A DNA stretch of 61,940 nt from CAZEQD01 sp964514305 (GTDB lineage: Bacteria > Acidobacteriota > Aminicenantia > Aminicenantales > Aminicenantaceae). Below are positions 7,645 through 16,949 of this stretch, piece after piece (positions within the stretch are counted from its first letter, which is position 1; each line of letters opens with the position of its first letter). A program made the position numbers and the translations under genes. The notes under the pieces are model-generated. The model had not been told where the DNA came from, searched no databases, and was given only the letters and a program-made list of their open reading frames with translations. The stretch is from positions 1 to 61,940 of the forward strand of contig CAZEQD010000006.1 in NCBI GenBank assembly GCA_964514305.1, in the 5' to 3' direction.

Positions 7645-10410
7645 ATGATTAAAAGAAAAATTTTTAGGGCACTTTGTATTTTCTTGATCCTTAATTTCGC
7701 CTTGCTCAGTGGTTTATCTTTTGCCCAGCGTATCACTGGAAAGATAATCGGTGAGGTCACAGATGAGGAAGGAAACCCACTCCCCGGCGTAACCGTTGGA
7801 ATTTCAAGCCCTTCTTTAATGGGAGGTGTACATTCCCAGATAACAACAGAAAAAGGGACTTACCGTTTTATTAATTTGCCTCCTGGAACATACAAGATTG
7901 TATTCTCTTTAGAAGGATTTCAAATGGTTGAAAGGCAGAATTTAAAAGTTTCGTTAGACACAACCGTCACCGTGGACATAGTTCTGAAACAATCAACTAT
8001 TGAGGAATCAATTGTAGTCACTGCAGAGGCCCCAGTTGTCGATGTGACGAAATCTGGAGTGTCTGTAAATTTCACGAAAGAGCAAATTGAGGACATTCCT
8101 GGCGGGAGGTTTACTGTTTACGATATTATCAAACAAGCACCGGCAATTCCTCAACAAGAGCAGTCGGAATGGACGAATACAATTTATGGATCCAACACTC
8201 CATCAAATGCTTACCTGATTGATGGTATTGATGTCAGCAGTCCTGCTCAGGGACATGGATGGAATTGGCAACCCCAAGATATGTTCGAAGAGGTGGAAGT
8301 TTCAGGAGTAGGAGCCTCAGCAGAGTATGGAAACTTTACAGGAGCTGTCATCAATATTGTAACCAAATCTGGAGGCAACACGTTTTCAGGAAGTATTAGT
8401 TATTATGGTCAGTTTCAGAGCCTGACCGATGACAACAATCCAAAAGGAAAAATCGATTTGAACCTCCCTCCCGATAAAATTTATTCCTACCACCGGGATA
8501 AATATCTGAATGCCTCGTTCAATTTGGGTGGACCAATTATAAAAGATAGACTTTGGTTTTTTGGATTATATGAGAAAAATGAGGATAGTTATTCACCGTG
8601 GCTAATTGATCCTGAACATCCCACCAAGTGGTTAGGAAATAAGGCCATTTTTAAGCTGTCGTCCCAGATAAGTAAAAAGCACCGACTCGTAGGGTCCTTT
8701 TATTATGAGGATTTTGAATTTCCTGAATCTCCTGATGAATACAACTTGCCAGAGACAGTTAGTAATGAAGTTGGCCACACCAACCAATGGACTTTTCTCT
8801 ACACATTCTTGATAAGTCCCGAGGCCTTTTTTGAACTTAAATACTCTGGGTGGAGGACTTACGATGATTATCTTCCCTCCATGGGAGGAGATATCAATGA
8901 TCCAATCATCTGGGATGGATATTTTGGTGTTACTTCTGGAGCCCCATGGTGGGCATGGATGGGGGAAATGTCCAGGGATCAGGCTAATTCTAACTTTACC
9001 TATTTTGCGGAAGATTTTTTAGGTGGGGATCACGAATTTAAGGTAGGAGTTCAGTATACAAAAGCAAAATCTGAATGGACGGGAGGTTATTGTGGAGGAA
9101 AGTGGTACTATTTATATTATGGCTATCCGTATTACCTGTATGAGCAGGATCCATTCATGTACGGTGCAACCTCCAACGCCCTCGGTGTTTTTATCGATGA
9201 TTCTTGGAAGGTCGGCGACAGACTTACAGTGAATTTGGGGTTGAGATTCGACCACAATGACGGCTCCATCCCCTCTTGGTTTGAGTATGATGGTTGGGAA
9301 AGAACTTCAGAGAAAGTTCCCGGAATTGATAATATTGTAAATGTGAATGTATTTTCGCCCCGACTTGGCTTGGCCTTTCAATTAACCTCTGACAGAAAGA
9401 CTCTGCTAAAAGCATCCTACGGCCGTTACTATGATGCCAATCTTCATGATAATTGGTGCTATCCAGGGCCTGCAGTCTCTGACATGAATATTTACTATTA
9501 TGATTGGGAGATTGAAGACTATGTATTATGGTATACCATTCCAGGAGAAATGGGATACATCATTGATCCTGAATTAAGAAATCCTTATGCTGATATATTT
9601 TCCTTAGGCCTGGAAAGAGAGCTCATGCCAAACGTATCTGTAGGAACTACATTTATTTATAAAAAAGAAAAGGATTTAATAGGATGGGAAGATAGAGGGG
9701 CTACCTACGAGCAGATCAACCTTGTGTCTCCTGATAATGGTAAAACTTACCTTGCCTACAATCAGACCAGCAAATTGGGAAGCAACGAATACTGGATCAC
9801 AAATCCATCTCGTTATGGACAAACATATAAGGCAATAATTTTGTCTTTTGCTAAGAGGTATTCGAATAATTGGCAGCTTTATGCCTCTCTTACTTGGTCT
9901 AGAGCTGAAGGTATAAACATTGTGGCCAATGAAACACACTCCTGGGCATTGGCAACACGTGGAACTTTTGGGAGAGATCCTAATGACTATATAAATGCCG
10001 GAGGTCCCTTAAATCATGACCGAACCTGGATATTCAAACTTCAGGCGAGCTATTCTTTTCCTTGGGGTATTCTGGCCAGCTTGAATTATCTTTACCAGAC
10101 CGGGGCGCCAGTCCCTACTTTTGTAAGAATATTTCCTTATCAAGCCCCTATCCAGGGATTGCCAATTTTAGCCGAGCCTAAGGGCTCAGATAGACATGAA
10201 CCATGGAGCCTCTTGGATTTCAGATTACAAAAGTCATTTAATATTTATAAGTCACTCAAATTTGATGCTATGATTGATGTTTTCAATCTTTTCAATTCAG
10301 CCACAGTGACAGATTATCGATCTCACAATCTTTGGGCCGAGGCTTATAATGAACCGAGCTTCATATTTTATCCGAGGAGATTACAGATTGGACTTAGACT
10401 AAGGTTCTAA
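7645..10410 (+). CDS. TonB-dependent receptor with CarboxypepD_reg-like N-terminal domain
   Basis: This 921-residue outer-membrane protein has a signal peptide (about 1-27) and a carboxypeptidase regulatory-like beta domain (about 32-115, with VTDEEGNPLPGVTV and GTYRFINLPPGTY). A plug domain follows (about 130-245, with YLIDGIDV and EYGNFTGAVINIVTKSGGN), then a large beta-barrel ending in RLQIGLRLRF with a terminal Phe, as outer-membrane barrels do. The architecture is of the Oar/SusC-like class seen in Bacteroidota, Acidobacteriota and Aminicenantes. It should import an oligomer or chelate using TonB energy; the substrate is unknown. The ribosome-binding site is AAGGAGG. It lies 69 nt after the GntR gene and before an MttB homologue. 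Confidence 0.93.
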   Translation: MIKRKIFRALCIFLILNFALLSGLSFAQRITGKIIGEVTDEEGNPLPGVTVGISSPSLMGGVHSQITTEKGTYRFINLPPGTYKIVFSLEGFQMVERQNLKVSLDTTVTVDIVLKQSTIEESIVVTAEAPVVDVTKSGVSVNFTKEQIEDIPGGRFTVYDIIKQAPAIPQQEQSEWTNTIYGSNTPSNAYLIDGIDVSSPAQGHGWNWQPQDMFEEVEVSGVGASAEYGNFTGAVINIVTKSGGNTFSGSISYYGQFQSLTDDNNPKGKIDLNLPPDKIYSYHRDKYLNASFNLGGPIIKDRLWFFGLYEKNEDSYSPWLIDPEHPTKWLGNKAIFKLSSQISKKHRLVGSFYYEDFEFPESPDEYNLPETVSNEVGHTNQWTFLYTFLISPEAFFELKYSGWRTYDDYLPSMGGDINDPIIWDGYFGVTSGAPWWAWMGEMSRDQANSNFTYFAEDFLGGDHEFKVGVQYTKAKSEWTGGYCGGKWYYLYYGYPYYLYEQDPFMYGATSNALGVFIDDSWKVGDRLTVNLGLRFDHNDGSIPSWFEYDGWERTSEKVPGIDNIVNVNVFSPRLGLAFQLTSDRKTLLKASYGRYYDANLHDNWCYPGPAVSDMNIYYYDWEIEDYVLWYTIPGEMGYIIDPELRNPYADIFSLGLERELMPNVSVGTTFIYKKEKDLIGWEDRGATYEQINLVSPDNGKTYLAYNQTSKLGSNEYWITNPSRYGQTYKAIILSFAKRYSNNWQLYASLTWSRAEGINIVANETHSWALATRGTFGRDPNDYINAGGPLNHDRTWIFKLQASYSFPWGILASLNYLYQTGAPVPTFVRIFPYQAPIQGLPILAEPKGSDRHEPWSLLDFRLQKSFNIYKSLKFDAMIDVFNLFNSATVTDYRSHNLWAEAYNEPSFIFYPRRLQIGLRLRF

Positions 10411-10667
10411 AAGATATCAAAACTCTTTATAATTGATATTCTTATTTCATATTTTTATCTCTTCAGTTAAAATGAGAATATATATAAATACCTTTCAGAA
10501 AAAGCGAGTGCTTTGTCTCAGTGGGTGGATATCTGGGGCCACTTGGGTAAATGTACTTTTTCGTGATTATTCCCTTTCTTTATTGCTTTAAGGCTTCTTG
10601 GATAATATATTAGTTATCGAAGATTCATAAAACATAAATATTGGAAATATCAGCCAGGAGGAATGAC

Positions 10668-12113
10668 TTGGAAAACACAAATACAAAAAAAACAAATTTC
10701 AACGTTTTCAATTTTCCTCGCCTCTCTGAAGAGAAGTGCCGGAAGATTCATGAGGCAAGCTTAGAAATCTTAGAACGCATTGGAGTTCGCCTCTTCCTGG
10801 ATGAAGCTGTCCAGTTGATTAAGAAGGCAGGAGCTCAGGTTGAAGACGGTAGTCTTGTCCGCGTTCCCCACAAATTAGTGGAGAGAGCTTTAGAGACTGT
10901 TCCTAAACGAGTAGTTTTGTATGACCGAATGGGGAATCCAGCTATGCCCGTAGAAAACCATAACTGTTTTTTTGGTCCTGGTTCAGATTGCCTAAATATT
11001 ATCGACCATCGCTCAGGCCAGCGCCGAAAACCCGTAGTTCAGGATGTAAGGGAAGGCGTCATTCTTTGTGATGCTCTCGACAATATCGATTACGTAATGT
11101 CCATGCTTCTCCCTTCTGATGTCGATGGGACCTTGGCTGACCGCTACCAGATGGAGGCTATGCTCAGCTATACAACCAAGCCCATCATCTATGTCACTTA
11201 CGAAATGGGAGGATGTAGGGATGCCGTCAAAATGGCTGAAGCAGTGATGGGCGGTGAGGAAGCATTGAGAGAAAAACCCATAGCTGCCTGTTACATCAAT
11301 GCAGTTTCGGGGCTGCGACATAATAAGGAGGCTTTAGAGAAGCTCCTTTTCCTGGCTGAAAAAAACTTGCCTTCCCTTTACATTCCTGCCTCAACAGCAG
11401 GAATCACCAGCCCCGTCACTCCAGCAGGATCTGTGGCCTTGGATTATGCTGGTGTTCTGGTGGGTTTAGTGCTTTCCCAATTGGTGCGGGAGGGTAGTCC
11501 TGTTATTGTCTTCGGAATGCCGCCTGGTGGTACTCTTGACATGCGAACCCTGGTAACTTCTTACTGTGAGCCTGAAAGAACAATTGCCCAGGCAATTGGC
11601 CATTTCTACCATCTTCCTATGTTTGCCCTTGGAGGAGCCTCTGAAGCAAAAATTAGCGACCAGCAGGCTGCAGCCGAAGCAGCTCTCACGTTGGTGGTAG
11701 AAGCTCTTGCGGGAGGTAATATCATTCATGACCTTGGATACTTGGAGAGCGGATTGACATTTTCATTTATCCAATTAGTCCTATGTGATGAGATTGTGAG
11801 CTGGATCAAAGCATACATGAGAGAATTCGAGGTCAGTGAGGAAACACTAGCTCTGGAAGTGATAGCTGAGGTTGGACCCGACGGAGAATTCCTTAAAACT
11901 GACCATACACTCAGGCATTACCGCGATCGCTGGTATCCCACGCTTTTTGAGCGGGATACCTACGAGACCTGGCTGGACAAGGGTGGGAAATCCTTTTATG
12001 AGCGTTCTAAGGAAAGAGTTGATGAGATTCTAGCCCAGCATAAGCCTGAGCCTTTGCCTAGGAAGGTTAAAGAGGAAATCAGAAAAATAATTACTCGGGC
12101 TGAGAAAGCATAA
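10668..12113 (+). CDS. MttB-family (trimethylamine methyltransferase-like) protein, non-pyrrolysine
   Basis: This 481-residue protein matches the MttB superfamily along its length: an N-terminal helical part with ILERIGVRLF, then RVPHKLVERALETVPK, and a TIM-barrel core with GPGSDC. There is no in-frame TAG, so it belongs with the non-pyrrolysine members (MtgB, MtpB and MtcB, which demethylate glycine betaine, proline betaine and carnitine). I start it at TTG 10668 because AGGAGG (10656-10661) lies 6 nt upstream; a longer reading from TTG 10641 would place that site inside the gene. No corrinoid protein or reductive activase is in the window, so its methyl acceptor is unseen. The substrate is unknown, and a quaternary amine is a guess. 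Confidence 0.85.
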   Translation: MENTNTKKTNFNVFNFPRLSEEKCRKIHEASLEILERIGVRLFLDEAVQLIKKAGAQVEDGSLVRVPHKLVERALETVPKRVVLYDRMGNPAMPVENHNCFFGPGSDCLNIIDHRSGQRRKPVVQDVREGVILCDALDNIDYVMSMLLPSDVDGTLADRYQMEAMLSYTTKPIIYVTYEMGGCRDAVKMAEAVMGGEEALREKPIAACYINAVSGLRHNKEALEKLLFLAEKNLPSLYIPASTAGITSPVTPAGSVALDYAGVLVGLVLSQLVREGSPVIVFGMPPGGTLDMRTLVTSYCEPERTIAQAIGHFYHLPMFALGGASEAKISDQQAAAEAALTLVVEALAGGNIIHDLGYLESGLTFSFIQLVLCDEIVSWIKAYMREFEVSEETLALEVIAEVGPDGEFLKTDHTLRHYRDRWYPTLFERDTYETWLDKGGKSFYERSKERVDEILAQHKPEPLPRKVKEEIRKIITRAEKA

Positions 12114-12304
12114 AAGTAGGCCTCAAATTTCCAAGCCCAGCATCTTAATCTCGCCAATCCAGACATAAGCTTACTAAAGAAACTATGTTCCAATTCAGTT
12201 TCCTTCTAGCAGATATTAGAGGGAAGGACTAAGGCAAATTTTCCCTTAACCTCTCAAGAAGGCAATCAGAAAAGGAGGGAAGGCCTCCATCATGTCTTAT
12301 CATT

Positions 12305-14641
12305 TTACATCCTTTCTCCTTTTTCCAGAAACTCTTTGTATTTGGCTTGATATTTTTCTTTATAGTCCTGGACAAAAAATTCATAGCTCCAGGCACCGAC
12401 GGGCCTAATTTCCCACTTGAGTTTTAGCTCTTTGGTTTGAGCGCTGAGGTAAAGATTCTTGTTTTTGGCTTTAAGAGGCTGACCATCGGCCGAAGCTTGC
12501 AATAGATTGACAAACCAGGGAAGGTGAACGACAATTTTTTCAGGAGCCTGACGAAAATCTGACTGGAGGCGCAACCGGGCCTCTCCCTTCTCTGCTTCGA
12601 ATGAAAAATTCACCATTCCAAAATTTGTGGGAGCATCTGAAACAGAAATTCTTTCTCCCTCCCTTACCCAGAAGGGAGAAATAACAGAAAGAAGATGAAG
12701 TTCATTTCTTTCTTCTCTAACCAGCATGTTGCGCAGAAGAGTCCGGAACTTGGCTGCAAACCAGCCATGAGGAGTAAGATTATAACCGAAATCTCTGTCT
12801 CCCCAGGGAAGGATGCTGAATTCAAAGCCGGCCTGAGTTGAGCTGGTATGGACCAAAATTGAGTAAAATTCCTTGAGAACCTGTTCTTCATCACCTCGAA
12901 TGACCTCAGTTTCAGTATTTTTCATAGTCAGATAAAGATGAAGCCAGCGTCCATCGCCGTAGGTCATAATTCCTTCTTTGTATTTTTTGTGGGTTTCTTC
13001 TAGAGTTTTGGTGACTAAAGGGTCGAATGGCTTAAGAATTTGCTCAGGATAGACAGTCAGCATATTTCCCCAGTCCTGACCTCCTAATTCATCCAGCCCA
13101 GGTGGAATATAACCTCCCGATTTTTGAGCAATTTTTTTTATGGCTTTTTTTAAATAATTTAAATAGTCATCATATTCCTGGTGGTATTGTTGAGCCAACT
13201 CCTCTTTTCCAAGGCCCTCGGCCATGGCTATGGCTTTTTTGAGTCCAATCAAGGCCCAGAAATTGTGGCCGGTCACATGGCCGGTAATATCTTCATTATC
13301 TCCGGGTGTAGTAACGGGCATAAGGTGAAGAGGATCTCCTACTCTGGCCTCTTTCAGCCAATCTACAGCCTTTTTTATAGGAGGAAAAAATTTTCGGGCA
13401 AAATTAAGATCATGAGTGATAACGAAATGCTGACCTATTGCCCATAAAGCTTGGCCCCAACCATCATACTGCCCTTGTTGGGAAAGAAAGTTGCCGTCCT
13501 CTCTCTGCCATTTTAAGAAAAAATTCAGGCACTGCTCTGCAATTTTGTGGTAGCCGGTAACATCATAAGCTCTTACAATATAAGCACTGTCTCTCAACCA
13601 GAAAGCATCGTACTGAAACTCATTTACCTTCTGAACATAATCTTGGCCTATTTTATCCCTGGCAATGAGGTCATATATGAGGTTAGCTTTAAAAGTATTG
13701 GTAACCTTTGGTTCAGGAAGATAGATTTTCATGCCCTTAGCTAAGATGTTTTCCCAGAAATTTACTGTTTTTTGGAAATAATCGTCAAATTTGGCTTGCC
13801 TGACGTCTGCTAGCGCTTCCTCAGAAAGAGAAAGAGGCCTGTAAGGCATTATGAAATCAAGAGATTTTTTCTCTTCTACTCTCAGCTTTATTTCATATTT
13901 AACCAGTCCCACCGGTGAGGTGGGCAGAATATTAGGTTTTTTCCATTGTTCACTGTATGGAGTTTTGAGAGTGATCCATTTAGTGGGAGACTTATCAGTG
14001 GGGAAAAGATAAAAAACATGCCCATCCCGCAGCATCATATTTTGCTGAAAACTATACTCCCATTCTGATGAGAATTCTTCTCCTTCCTGTTCATAATAGC
14101 CGGATTTAGAAGCTGTAGCCGGCCTTTTAAAACGGTGGTCCGGAAGGCCGCTGGCACTGGTACTGGGAGCAGTATACCTTGTTCCCACCCACCAATAGGC
14201 TGTCCGAGGAGATGAGCTCGTGTTTTCCAGTTGAACTCTAATAAAATTAAGAAGAGGGCTTTCAGGATTTCCATCCAGAGTATAAGCAAAGAGTGTAACA
14301 GAATATCGTACTCCTTCTTGAGTGAAGCAATAGCTGATAATCGGCAAATATCCCTTATAAAGAGTTTTTACCCGTTGATTTACAGCTTGAGGTGGACTGC
14401 CATAGAAAAACATGAGTTCTCCATAACCGGTAAAGAGATAGCCTTCTGGAGTTATTTCAGTTCCTTCTCGGCAGTCCATAAAACCGATAACATCCACTGG
14501 AAAAGAAAAATAACTAAATGGTTCATCTGCTTTATCTATTTTGGGGTTTACCATCTGGCAGTATGAAGCAGTGGCCGTCATCAACAGAATAAAATAAAGA
14601 ATTAAAATGATTCTAGGACCTAATTTATAACAATCTTTCAT
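12305..14641 (-). CDS. Secreted six-hairpin glycosidase-like protein
   Basis: This 778-residue protein has a signal peptide (about 1-28) and an N-terminal beta-rich region. An (alpha/alpha)6-barrel-like domain follows, with FWLRDSAYIVRAYD (about 347-360), FFLKWQREDGNF and GQYDGWGQALWAIGQH (about 390-405), then a C-terminal beta domain. These motifs are typical of six-hairpin glycosidase-like proteins (glucoamylase or glycogen-debranching style), where WLRD and DGWGQ line the sugar site. I cannot assign a GH family or substrate. It is convergent with the MttB homologue and divergent from the following gene. Periplasmic or extracellular action on an oligosaccharide is likely. Confidence 0.75.
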   Translation of the reverse strand: MKDCYKLGPRIILILYFILLMTATASYCQMVNPKIDKADEPFSYFSFPVDVIGFMDCREGTEITPEGYLFTGYGELMFFYGSPPQAVNQRVKTLYKGYLPIISYCFTQEGVRYSVTLFAYTLDGNPESPLLNFIRVQLENTSSSPRTAYWWVGTRYTAPSTSASGLPDHRFKRPATASKSGYYEQEGEEFSSEWEYSFQQNMMLRDGHVFYLFPTDKSPTKWITLKTPYSEQWKKPNILPTSPVGLVKYEIKLRVEEKKSLDFIMPYRPLSLSEEALADVRQAKFDDYFQKTVNFWENILAKGMKIYLPEPKVTNTFKANLIYDLIARDKIGQDYVQKVNEFQYDAFWLRDSAYIVRAYDVTGYHKIAEQCLNFFLKWQREDGNFLSQQGQYDGWGQALWAIGQHFVITHDLNFARKFFPPIKKAVDWLKEARVGDPLHLMPVTTPGDNEDITGHVTGHNFWALIGLKKAIAMAEGLGKEELAQQYHQEYDDYLNYLKKAIKKIAQKSGGYIPPGLDELGGQDWGNMLTVYPEQILKPFDPLVTKTLEETHKKYKEGIMTYGDGRWLHLYLTMKNTETEVIRGDEEQVLKEFYSILVHTSSTQAGFEFSILPWGDRDFGYNLTPHGWFAAKFRTLLRNMLVREERNELHLLSVISPFWVREGERISVSDAPTNFGMVNFSFEAEKGEARLRLQSDFRQAPEKIVVHLPWFVNLLQASADGQPLKAKNKNLYLSAQTKELKLKWEIRPVGAWSYEFFVQDYKEKYQAKYKEFLEKGERM

Positions 14642-14838
14642 GATGGCTCCTTTTTAAACAATATTTTCCCATTGATCATTTTATTTGGCATTTTATTAAA
14701 TTTAGAGGCATAAGACAATATCCTTGCTCTTGAAAAGGTAGATGGATTGTTCCCAGGTCAACTAAAAACATTATTGCAATTAAGAATTAAAGCGCTAAAA
14801 TAAGGAAGAATGATTTTGATTTTAGAGGAGGATTTTAA

Positions 14839-15603
14839 ATGAACTTCAAAAAAAGATGGAGAACTCTCTGGTTAATTTTACTTATTACTCTGGTAGTAAC
14901 CCCACTTCTGGTTAAAGCTGATATTTATCTCAAGCAAAAAAGCCATACTGATGCTTTCAAGGTAATGGGGCGCACTCAGCCGGCTAAAGATGAGATGGTG
15001 GTCATGTGGATGGGCAAAGATAAGGGTAGGATAGATCAGGGAGAAAAGATGTCAACTATTATCAGGCTTGACAAAAATATCATGTATATGGTTGATCACA
15101 ACAAAAAAACTTATAGCGAAATGCCTTTCAGTGACTTAAATGATCTTATTTCCAGTTCTCTTGCCAAATCCGATCTCTCTAAAGAAGAGCAGGCTGAAGC
15201 CAAGAAATTTATGGGCTTTGCCAAATCTATGATGAAGGTTGAGGTTAAAGTTACCGATACAGGTGAGACAAAAAAGATAAAAGCTTGGAATTGCCGCAAA
15301 TACTTAATGACCACAAAAGTAATGATGACCAGTTCCACCTCAGAAATCTGGGCTACAGAAGATATTAAGCTCAACGCCGATCTGTTTAGAACCCTTGGCT
15401 TTTCTCTAATGGCTAAACAACCTGGCTTTGATAAGGCCTTTGAAGAGATGAAAAAGATTAAAGGTATTTCTGTCTTGACTACCTCGACTTCCTCAGTCAT
15501 GGGAGCTGAGGTGAAATCTACCCAGGAGCTACTGGAAGTAAAAGAAGCCAGACCTCCCGCAGGCATCTATGAGGTACCGGCCGGCTATAAAAAAGAAAGT
15601 TAG
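14839..15603 (+). CDS. Secreted DUF4412-like protein of unknown function
   Basis: This 254-residue protein has an N-terminal signal segment (about 1-28) followed by a soluble domain. The pattern 'Met-rich strand, GKDKGRIDQGEKMSTIIRL, YMVDHNKKTYSEMP' resembles DUF4412-type periplasmic proteins, which have the look of LolA-like beta sheets; that comparison is from memory. A later CRKYLM segment suggests a modified or lipid-contacting core. No catalytic motif is evident. The ATG has a good AGAGGAGGA site. It is divergent from the glycosidase-like gene and convergent with the CHC2 zinc-finger gene only 9 nt away. Function unknown. Confidence 0.6.
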   Translation: MNFKKRWRTLWLILLITLVVTPLLVKADIYLKQKSHTDAFKVMGRTQPAKDEMVVMWMGKDKGRIDQGEKMSTIIRLDKNIMYMVDHNKKTYSEMPFSDLNDLISSSLAKSDLSKEEQAEAKKFMGFAKSMMKVEVKVTDTGETKKIKAWNCRKYLMTTKVMMTSSTSEIWATEDIKLNADLFRTLGFSLMAKQPGFDKAFEEMKKIKGISVLTTSTSSVMGAEVKSTQELLEVKEARPPAGIYEVPAGYKKES

Positions 15604-15612
15604 TTAAATTTT

Positions 15613-16122
15613 TTATTTTTCTTCTATCTGAAATTTTTCCATAAGAAAGTCCACAGCTTGTTTTAAAGTCGTGTGTTTATGGTTTACATCCCGATCATAA
15701 TTAATAACAAAACTAAAAACGTCTCCCTTTATTCCTTCACAAATACAGAAGTACTCTTTCCTATCAGCATCTATCAAGAAGGATGATTCCTCGTTATGAA
15801 AAGGACATTTGGCCAGATATTGATTATCGATACTGATTTTTTCTCCAGAGATTCCGAAGGATTTCATTACCTCCAAGAAGTCAATAGATTTAGCGATTAA
15901 TTCCATCTTCTCATTAAGGTGGGTATCGGCGTTATTTATCATTTTTAAGTTGTGAAGGACAGACTGAAGTCCTTCCTCCCCGCACTCTTGGCAGATTAAA
16001 GCTCCTTCCTCAGTTTTAATAATATTCTTATGACCGTTTTCCAAGATTTCTTTATTGAAAGTAAGAACAAAATGAGGATTTTTAGGATCAATTTCTTTTC
16101 CACATATCTTACATTGATTCAT
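15613..16122 (-). CDS. Stand-alone zinc-finger protein with DnaG CHC2-like domain
   Basis: This 169-residue protein carries two putative metal sites. The N-terminal one has C4-x2-C7 and C44-x2-C47. The second resembles the DnaG primase CHC2 finger: CPFHNEESSF (Cys106, His109), then YFCICEGIKGDVFSFV with Cys126 and Cys128. The second pair is CxC where DnaG has CxxC, so the finger is altered. No primase TOPRIM domain follows and the length is far below DnaG (~600), so it is not the replicative primase. It could bind nucleic acid or be a remnant of a mobile-element primase. It is downstream of recO, with about 80 nt between, and may be co-transcribed. Confidence 0.7.
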   Translation of the reverse strand: MNQCKICGKEIDPKNPHFVLTFNKEILENGHKNIIKTEEGALICQECGEEGLQSVLHNLKMINNADTHLNEKMELIAKSIDFLEVMKSFGISGEKISIDNQYLAKCPFHNEESSFLIDADRKEYFCICEGIKGDVFSFVINYDRDVNHKHTTLKQAVDFLMEKFQIEEK

Positions 16123-16201
16123 TAGAACTCCTTTCTTTTAGATGATTTTTGAAGAATATTAGTTTATTCTTTTTATTCAAAAAATCAATAGATAAATAAG
16201 A

Positions 16202-16942
16202 TTAAAGACTTTTATCCAAGTATCTTAAGGTCTTAGGTTCTTTTTCTAGATTGAAAACGATGATTTCTTCTAAGACTTTTCTTAAATCTTTAATCTCAGT
16301 TGAGGTAAAGGGAAAATTTTTTATATGGCCAGGAGGATTTTTTTGAATCCACAGGATAAGTTTATTAGCCTTGGATGATATTTTTTCTTTTTTATAATCA
16401 GCACATTGCTGGCAGTAAATACCATCTTTTTTGGGGGAAAGCCAGGCAAAACTTGTAATTTTTTTGTGACATTTTTTACAAACACTTAAAGCTGGCAATA
16501 AGCCATTAATTTTAAGAACCCAGGTTTCAAAATAAGCGATTAAAAAATTCAAGTCTCCTTTATTTTTGATGGCCAGAAGTACAGCTCGCAGCAGGCGGAA
16601 AAGAATATCCTCTTTGGCTCCCGAAGGAAAGAATTCTTCTACTAGTTCAGCAAAGTAACTTAAAGTAAAATTTATTTTAAGATCTTTTTGGATTTCAAAA
16701 AAAGACTCTATTAGGTCACAGTTACTGATGGTAAGCAGTTCTTTTCTTTCTTTTTCATAATAGAATATTTTTACCAAAGACATTGGTTCTAGGCTGCTGC
16801 CAAAACGATTACCAAATTTTCGAGCACCTTTGGCCACCCCTTTTAGTACTCCTTTATCCCGGGAAAAGAGAACAACAATTTTATCCTGTTCTCCAACATT
16901 AAAACTGCGCAAGATGAAAGCTTCAGATTGCTGGAGTGACAT
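16202..16942 (-). CDS. recO: DNA repair protein RecO
   Basis: This 246-residue protein opens with EAFILRSFNVGEQDKIVVLFSRDKG, the OB-fold start of RecO. It continues with GVAKGARKFGNRFG and a central zinc-finger-like pair, CKKCHKKI and CQQCADYK (about 150-185), as in many RecO proteins. RecO loads RecA onto SSB-coated DNA with RecR and can anneal strands. The length is normal. It starts 7 nt after the mgtE stop codon and is probably transcribed with mgtE; the gene order is mgtE, recO, CHC2-finger protein. Confidence 0.92.
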   Translation of the reverse strand: MSLQQSEAFILRSFNVGEQDKIVVLFSRDKGVLKGVAKGARKFGNRFGSSLEPMSLVKIFYYEKERKELLTISNCDLIESFFEIQKDLKINFTLSYFAELVEEFFPSGAKEDILFRLLRAVLLAIKNKGDLNFLIAYFETWVLKINGLLPALSVCKKCHKKITSFAWLSPKKDGIYCQQCADYKKEKISSKANKLILWIQKNPPGHIKNFPFTSTEIKDLRKVLEEIIVFNLEKEPKTLRYLDKSL

Positions 16943-16949
16943 AGAAAAG

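Noticed and set aside
10668..12113. Pyrrolysine-containing MttB
   Set aside because: There is no in-frame TAG; the gene fits the non-pyrrolysine branch.
15111..15566. 151-codon minus-strand frame
   Set aside because: It is antisense to the secreted DUF4412-like gene; low-complexity Ser/Leu content is typical of a shadow frame.
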